From an uncultured Tropicimonas sp. (GTDB lineage Bacteria > Pseudomonadota > Alphaproteobacteria > Rhodobacterales > Rhodobacteraceae): a stretch of 37,910 nt of DNA. The DNA is taken from assembly GCA_947495685.1 (NCBI GenBank), contig CANLZY010000041.1:1-37910 (forward strand), given 5' to 3'. The position numbers were made by a program, and so were the translations under genes. Under the pieces are notes generated by a model that was not told the DNA's origin, did no database searches, and saw only the letters and a program-made list of their open reading frames with translations. Shown here in pieces: positions 33,855 through 37,910 of this stretch. Every line of letters begins with the position of its first letter. The stretch's first letter is position 1.

Positions 33855-36596
33855 ATGACCTCTCAATCGGGTCCCGTGGTCCGGGCAACAAAGTTGACGC
33901 AACGCTACAAGGCAGTCTGCGCGTTGGATGGGGTGAGCATCGACCTGCCGCCGGGCCTTATGGTCGGGCTGCTTGGGCCCGACGGGGTTGGCAAATCCAC
34001 CTTGCTGGATCTGATCGCCGGTGCGCGAGTGATGCAGGTGGGCGATTTGCAGGTGCTGGGCGGCGACATGCGAGATCCCGGTCACCGTCGCAGGGTGGGC
34101 CCGCGCATCGCCTATATGCCGCAAGGCCTCGGCAAGAACCTGTATCAACAGCTCTCGGTCCAGGAGAACCTGGATTTCTTCGGAAAGCTGTTTGGCCAAG
34201 GCAATGATGAACGCCGCCAGCGGATCGCGCGGCTGACGCGGGCGACCGGTCTGGAGCCGTTCCTCGACCGTCCGGCGGGCAAGCTTTCGGGTGGCATGAA
34301 GCAGAAACTGGGTCTGTGCTGTTCGCTGCTGCACGACCCGGATCTGCTGATCCTCGACGAACCGACCACCGGGGTGGACCCGCTATCGCGCCGGCAGTTC
34401 TGGGAGTTGATCGCGGCGATCCGGGCCGAGCGGCCGGAGATGTCGGTTCTGGTCTCCACCGCCTACATGGACGAAGCTCAGGGGTTCGATTGGCTGGTGG
34501 CGATGAATGCCGGTTGCGTGCTGGCCACCGGAACACCGGATGAGCTGATGGCGCGGACCGACACCAGCGGCATCGAGGCCGCCTTCGTGCGCCTTTTGCC
34601 AGAGGAACGCCGCTCCGGCACCAGCGCGCTGGTCATTCCGCCGCTTCAGGACACGGGCGGTGCCGCTGCCATCACGGCACGCGGCCTGACCAGGCGGTTT
34701 GGCGATTTCACGGCGGTGAGGGATGTGAGCTTCGAGATCCGGCCCGGCGAGATCTTCGGCTTCCTCGGCTCCAACGGCTGCGGCAAGACCACGACGATGA
34801 AGATGCTCACCGGGCTGTTGCCGATCAGCGAGGGCGAGGCATCTCTCTTTGGCCGACCGGTCGATGCCTCGGACCTCGCAACCCGCAACCGGGTTGGTTT
34901 CATGACACAGGCCTTTTCGCTCTATGGCGAGCTGACCGTGGCGCAGAACCTTAACCTGCACGCCCGGCTGTTCCAATTGGAGGGTGAGCGGGCACGCGAG
35001 CGGATCGCCGCGCTCACCAAACGGTTTGGCCTGACCGAGCACCTGAACAGCCGCTCCGGCACCTTGCCGCTGGGCATTCGCCAGCGGTTGTCGCTGGCCG
35101 TGGCCGTGTTGCATGAACCCGAAATCCTGATCCTCGACGAGCCGACCTCTGGTGTGGATCCATTGGCGCGCGACGAGTTCTGGGAGTTCCTGGTGGAATT
35201 GTCACGCCGGGATGGCGTAACGATTTTCATCTCCACCCATTTCATGAACGAAGCGCTGCGGTGCGACCGGATCTCGTTAATGCATGCCGGACGCGTGCTG
35301 GTCTATGATACCCCGGCGCATCTGATCGAGACCAAGGGGGCGACAAGCCTGGAGGAGGCCTTCATCTCCTTCATTGAGGAGGCCACCGAAGCGCCCGAAG
35401 GGATCGAGGCGGAACAAGCACCGCTTTCCACCCCGACCGACATCGAAGCAGTCGCCGAAAACGTGCATCGTTTCAGCCTGAACCGCCTGCTGGCCTTTTC
35501 TTACCGGGAAACGATCGAGGTGTTGCGAGACCCGGTGCGGCTGACCTTTGCCTTCTTCGGCTCCGCGATCCTGCTCATCGTGCTAACCTATGGCGTGTCG
35601 ATGGATGTCGACGACATCCGCTTTGCCGCGCTCGACAACGACCGAACGCCGATCAGCCGCAACTACCTGCACGAATTCGGCGGCTCGCTCTATTTCACCG
35701 AGCTGGAGCCGCTGCTGTCTATCGATGACATGTCGGCACGAATGGCCTCGGGCGAGGTGACGGTGGCGTTGGAAATTCCATCCAATTTCGGCCGTGACAT
35801 TCTCAACGGCGCAAGCCCGGAGATTTCGGCCATGGTCGATGGCGCCAATACGATGCGCGCTGGAACGGTGCAGGCTTATGTCGAGGCCGCACATTATTCG
35901 ATCCTCGAAGAAACGATGCGCCAAGCCGGCTACGACCCAGACGAATTGGCAACCTACGAGGTCGAGAACCGCTACCGCTACAACCCGACCTTCAAGAGCA
36001 TCTATGCCATCGGCCCCGGTATCCCGGCACTTCTGTTGATGCTGTTCCCGGCGATCCTTATGGCGATCAGTGTTGCGCGGGAAAAAGAGATCGGCACGAT
36101 CACCAATTTCTACGTCACTCCAACCAGCCGTTTCGAGTTCCTCGTTGGCAAGCAGCTTCCATATATCGGCATCACGCTGGTCAATTTCGCCATTCTCAGC
36201 GCGCTCGTCATCTTTGTACTCGGCGTCCCGTTCAAGGGCTCGATGGCCGCGCTCGCCACGGGGGCTTTGCTCTATGCGTTGGCCGTCACCGCCTACGGGC
36301 TGCTGATCTCGACGCTCACCAACAGCCAGGTCGCGGCGGTGTTTGCCACATCGGTTCTCTCGTTGATGCCAACCATGCAGTTTTCCGGCTTGATCCAGCC
36401 GATTTCCACCCTGGGCGAGGCCGGGCAGATCATGGGGTCTCTCTGGCCCGCCTCGTACTTCCTGCATCTTAGCGTTGGCGCCTACACCAAGGCACTCGGA
36501 TTTGCCGAACTGCGAGGAGACATGGCGGCTCTCGCGGCCTTCACGCCCATCTTCATCGGTGCCGCCATGTGGCGCCTCAAGAAGCAGGAGCGATAG
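33855..36596 (+). CDS. rbbA: ABC transporter with two ATPase domains fused to an ABC-2 permease (RbbA-like)
   Basis: The 913-residue fusion has three parts. The first nucleotide-binding domain (about 1-240) has Walker A GPDGVGKST, signature LSGGMKQ and Walker B LLILDEPTTGVD. The second (about 270-510) has Walker A GSNGCGKTT, Walker B ILILDEPTSGVD and a degenerate signature (LPLGIRQ in place of LSGG). The C-terminal part (about 545-910) is an ABC-2-type membrane domain with one leading helix, a large periplasmic loop and five or so terminal helices. This is the architecture of E. coli RbbA (YhiH). RbbA was reported as a ribosome-associated ATPase, but gene order HlyD-RbbA-YhhJ argues for an exporter. 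The start at ATG 33855 is preferred over the overlapping upstream ATG. Confidence 0.9.
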   Translation: MTSQSGPVVRATKLTQRYKAVCALDGVSIDLPPGLMVGLLGPDGVGKSTLLDLIAGARVMQVGDLQVLGGDMRDPGHRRRVGPRIAYMPQGLGKNLYQQLSVQENLDFFGKLFGQGNDERRQRIARLTRATGLEPFLDRPAGKLSGGMKQKLGLCCSLLHDPDLLILDEPTTGVDPLSRRQFWELIAAIRAERPEMSVLVSTAYMDEAQGFDWLVAMNAGCVLATGTPDELMARTDTSGIEAAFVRLLPEERRSGTSALVIPPLQDTGGAAAITARGLTRRFGDFTAVRDVSFEIRPGEIFGFLGSNGCGKTTTMKMLTGLLPISEGEASLFGRPVDASDLATRNRVGFMTQAFSLYGELTVAQNLNLHARLFQLEGERARERIAALTKRFGLTEHLNSRSGTLPLGIRQRLSLAVAVLHEPEILILDEPTSGVDPLARDEFWEFLVELSRRDGVTIFISTHFMNEALRCDRISLMHAGRVLVYDTPAHLIETKGATSLEEAFISFIEEATEAPEGIEAEQAPLSTPTDIEAVAENVHRFSLNRLLAFSYRETIEVLRDPVRLTFAFFGSAILLIVLTYGVSMDVDDIRFAALDNDRTPISRNYLHEFGGSLYFTELEPLLSIDDMSARMASGEVTVALEIPSNFGRDILNGASPEISAMVDGANTMRAGTVQAYVEAAHYSILEETMRQAGYDPDELATYEVENRYRYNPTFKSIYAIGPGIPALLLMLFPAILMAISVAREKEIGTITNFYVTPTSRFEFLVGKQLPYIGITLVNFAILSALVIFVLGVPFKGSMAALATGALLYALAVTAYGLLISTLTNSQVAAVFATSVLSLMPTMQFSGLIQPISTLGEAGQIMGSLWPASYFLHLSVGAYTKALGFAELRGDMAALAAFTPIFIGAAMWRLKKQER

Positions 36597-36597
36597 G

Positions 36598-37722
36598 ATG
36601 ATCCGCTCGATCGGCCACATATTCTGGCTCGGCACCAAGGAACTGCGTGCGGTTCTGAGCGATGCAACGATGGTGTTCCTGATCCTCTTTGTCTTCATCG
36701 GCATGGTCTACGCTCAGGCCACCTCGATGCCCGAGAACGTGAACAATGCCTCTATCGCCATCGTGGATGAGGACAATTCCACGCTCTCGCGCCAGATCGC
36801 CAGCGCCTTCCAGCAGCCATTTTTCCAAGCCCCGCAGCTGATCGGGATCGACGAGCTTGACGACGGGCTCGACCAGAATCACTTCATCTTTGCGCTTGTC
36901 ATCCCGCCTGACTTCGAGGCCGACCTGCGCAAGGGCAGCCAGCCCGAGATCCAGGTGCAGATCGACGCGACGGCCATGCTGCAGGCAGGGCTGGGGGACG
37001 GCTACATCCAGAATATCATCAGCGACGAGGTCACTCGGTACCTCAACAGGAACGACGACGGGTCGGAGATGTCAGTAGACATTGTCACCCACCTCGCCTT
37101 CAATCCGAATGGCGAGCAAGAGTGGTTCTCCTCCCTCACCAGTATTCTCGACTTCCTCTCTGTCGTCACCATCATGTTGACCGGCGCCGCCCTGATCCGT
37201 GAACGCGAGCACGGCACGATCGAGCACCTGATGGTGATGCCGCTCACCGTCTTCGAGATCGCCGCGGCCAAGATCTGGGCCAACGGGCTGATCATCATCT
37301 GCGCCTTCGCGGTGTCGATGCTCCTTGTCGTCGAAGGCGCGCTCGGCGTGCCGATTGCGGGGTCGCGCGCACTGCTGCTCGGGGGCACCACGCTCTATCT
37401 CTTTGCAGCGTCGGCCATCGGCATCCTGCTCGGCACGGCGGCGCGCTCGATGGCGCAATTTGCCCTGCTTCTGCTGATGAGCGTGATCCCGATGCTGATG
37501 CTCTCGGGCGGCATGACCCCGATCGAGAGCCAGCCCGATCTCATCCAACCCTTTACATGGCTGCTACCGTCGCGCCACTACATGGCTTTTGCACAGGCAG
37601 TGGTGTTCCGAGGTGCCGGGATCGAAATCGTCTGGCCTGAACTGGTGACCATCATCGGACTTGGCGCAACCCATCTCGCCGGGAGTCTGGTCCTGTTCCG
37701 CAGGTCGTTGAGCGCAGGGTGA
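36598..37722 (+). CDS. ABC-2-type permease (YhhJ-like)
   Basis: The 374-residue protein starts one base after the RbbA stop (TAGGATG). It has an N-terminal membrane helix (ATMVFLILFVFIGMVYAQA), a periplasmic domain of about 150 residues (IAIVDEDNSTLSRQIASAF..LVIPPDFEADLRKG) and five or six C-terminal helices including AALIREREHGTIEHLMVMPL, the conserved ABC-2 cytosolic turn. It is a homologue of the RbbA membrane domain and of E. coli YhhJ. It most likely pairs with RbbA to make the transmembrane channel, with the HlyD protein as adaptor. The substrate is unknown. Confidence 0.9.
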   Translation: MIRSIGHIFWLGTKELRAVLSDATMVFLILFVFIGMVYAQATSMPENVNNASIAIVDEDNSTLSRQIASAFQQPFFQAPQLIGIDELDDGLDQNHFIFALVIPPDFEADLRKGSQPEIQVQIDATAMLQAGLGDGYIQNIISDEVTRYLNRNDDGSEMSVDIVTHLAFNPNGEQEWFSSLTSILDFLSVVTIMLTGAALIREREHGTIEHLMVMPLTVFEIAAAKIWANGLIIICAFAVSMLLVVEGALGVPIAGSRALLLGGTTLYLFAASAIGILLGTAARSMAQFALLLLMSVIPMLMLSGGMTPIESQPDLIQPFTWLLPSRHYMAFAQAVVFRGAGIEIVWPELVTIIGLGATHLAGSLVLFRRSLSAG

Positions 37723-37726
37723 CCTT

Positions 37727-37752
37727 TCTTCTGGACAGCCGGAAGAGTCTTT
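37727..37752 (+). terminator. Possible terminator of the export operon
   Basis: CTTCTGG (37728-37734) pairs with CCGGAAG (37739-37745), one T-G wobble, 4-nt loop, followed by agTCTTTg. It lies just past the stop codon at 37722. The remaining bases to 37910 hold no recognisable gene. Confidence 0.45.
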
Positions 37753-37910
37753 GATGAACAAATGGGCTCTCTCAGTGATGGTTTTGTCTCTCCCACCCCG
37801 ATTGCTCTTGTGCTGGAGCGGTTCTACTGAGCCTCTGTCTGACGTCAGCACCCTTGGGACAGATTTGAGGATTTGAACAACGGAGGATTTCTGGTTCATC
37901 GTAACTTTCA

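Noticed and set aside
1-37910. tRNA, rRNA, CRISPR arrays or phage genes
   Set aside because: Looked for by eye on both strands; no cloverleaf, rRNA-like, repeat-spacer or phage structural sequences were seen.

Overview
The window is high-GC DNA that looks like an alphaproteobacterial, probably Rhodobacteraceae (roseobacter-type), chromosome or chromid segment. The indicators are a CryB/PhrB-type iron-sulfur photolyase next to an SDR, a DUF2256 protein, DCC and DUF4149 proteins, a very large RTX protein, and abundant IS3, IS5 and IS481 relics. The taxonomy is inferred from gene content only.

Layout. (1) 225-11655 is an envelope and stress block: a YihY/BrkB membrane protein, an AraC-type regulator divergent from a periplasmic sulfatase, three DUF1269 glycine-rich membrane proteins interleaved with a secreted PRC-barrel protein and a secreted PafA-like phosphatase, an MscS channel, a secreted M48 peptidase and a secreted Cys-rich repeat protein. 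Most of these are co-directional and separated by short gaps, several with hairpins. (2) 11690-13400 is IS wreckage (IS481 fused to an IS3 piece) followed by an 18-bp perfect inverted repeat. (3) 13616-20956 encodes one 2,446-residue RTX/type I secretion protein. An 832-bp IS5-family element sits exactly in its stop codon and recreates a stop. (4) 21790-25560 is decayed: a zinc-finger ORF fragment, an N-terminally truncated serine hydrolase joined to a broken IS3 element, a TetR regulator, and small IS3 and AarF fragments. (5) 25558-31475 is a photolyase and redox block: a DUF2256 protein translationally coupled to a collapsed photolyase pseudogene, an SDR, an intact FeS-BCP photolyase, a renalase-like flavoprotein coupled to a photolyase-like protein of unusual domain order, a DCC-family protein, and a DUF4149 protein cut short by an IS5 relic. 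(6) 32834-37722 is a three-gene export operon equivalent to E. coli yhiI-rbbA-yhhJ.

The most unusual feature is a family of hairpin insertions of about 38-43 nt. Five copies share end blocks (CCCCTCTC at one side, roughly CTGCCGGGCAA(T/G)TG at the other) but have different, still self-complementary stems. A sixth insertion is similar in size but unrelated in sequence. The copies interrupt transposase genes of three different IS families (IS481, IS3, IS5), and all have the same orientation relative to the transposase. I know of no described element with this form.

All calls come from reading the sequence and translations; no database search was run.
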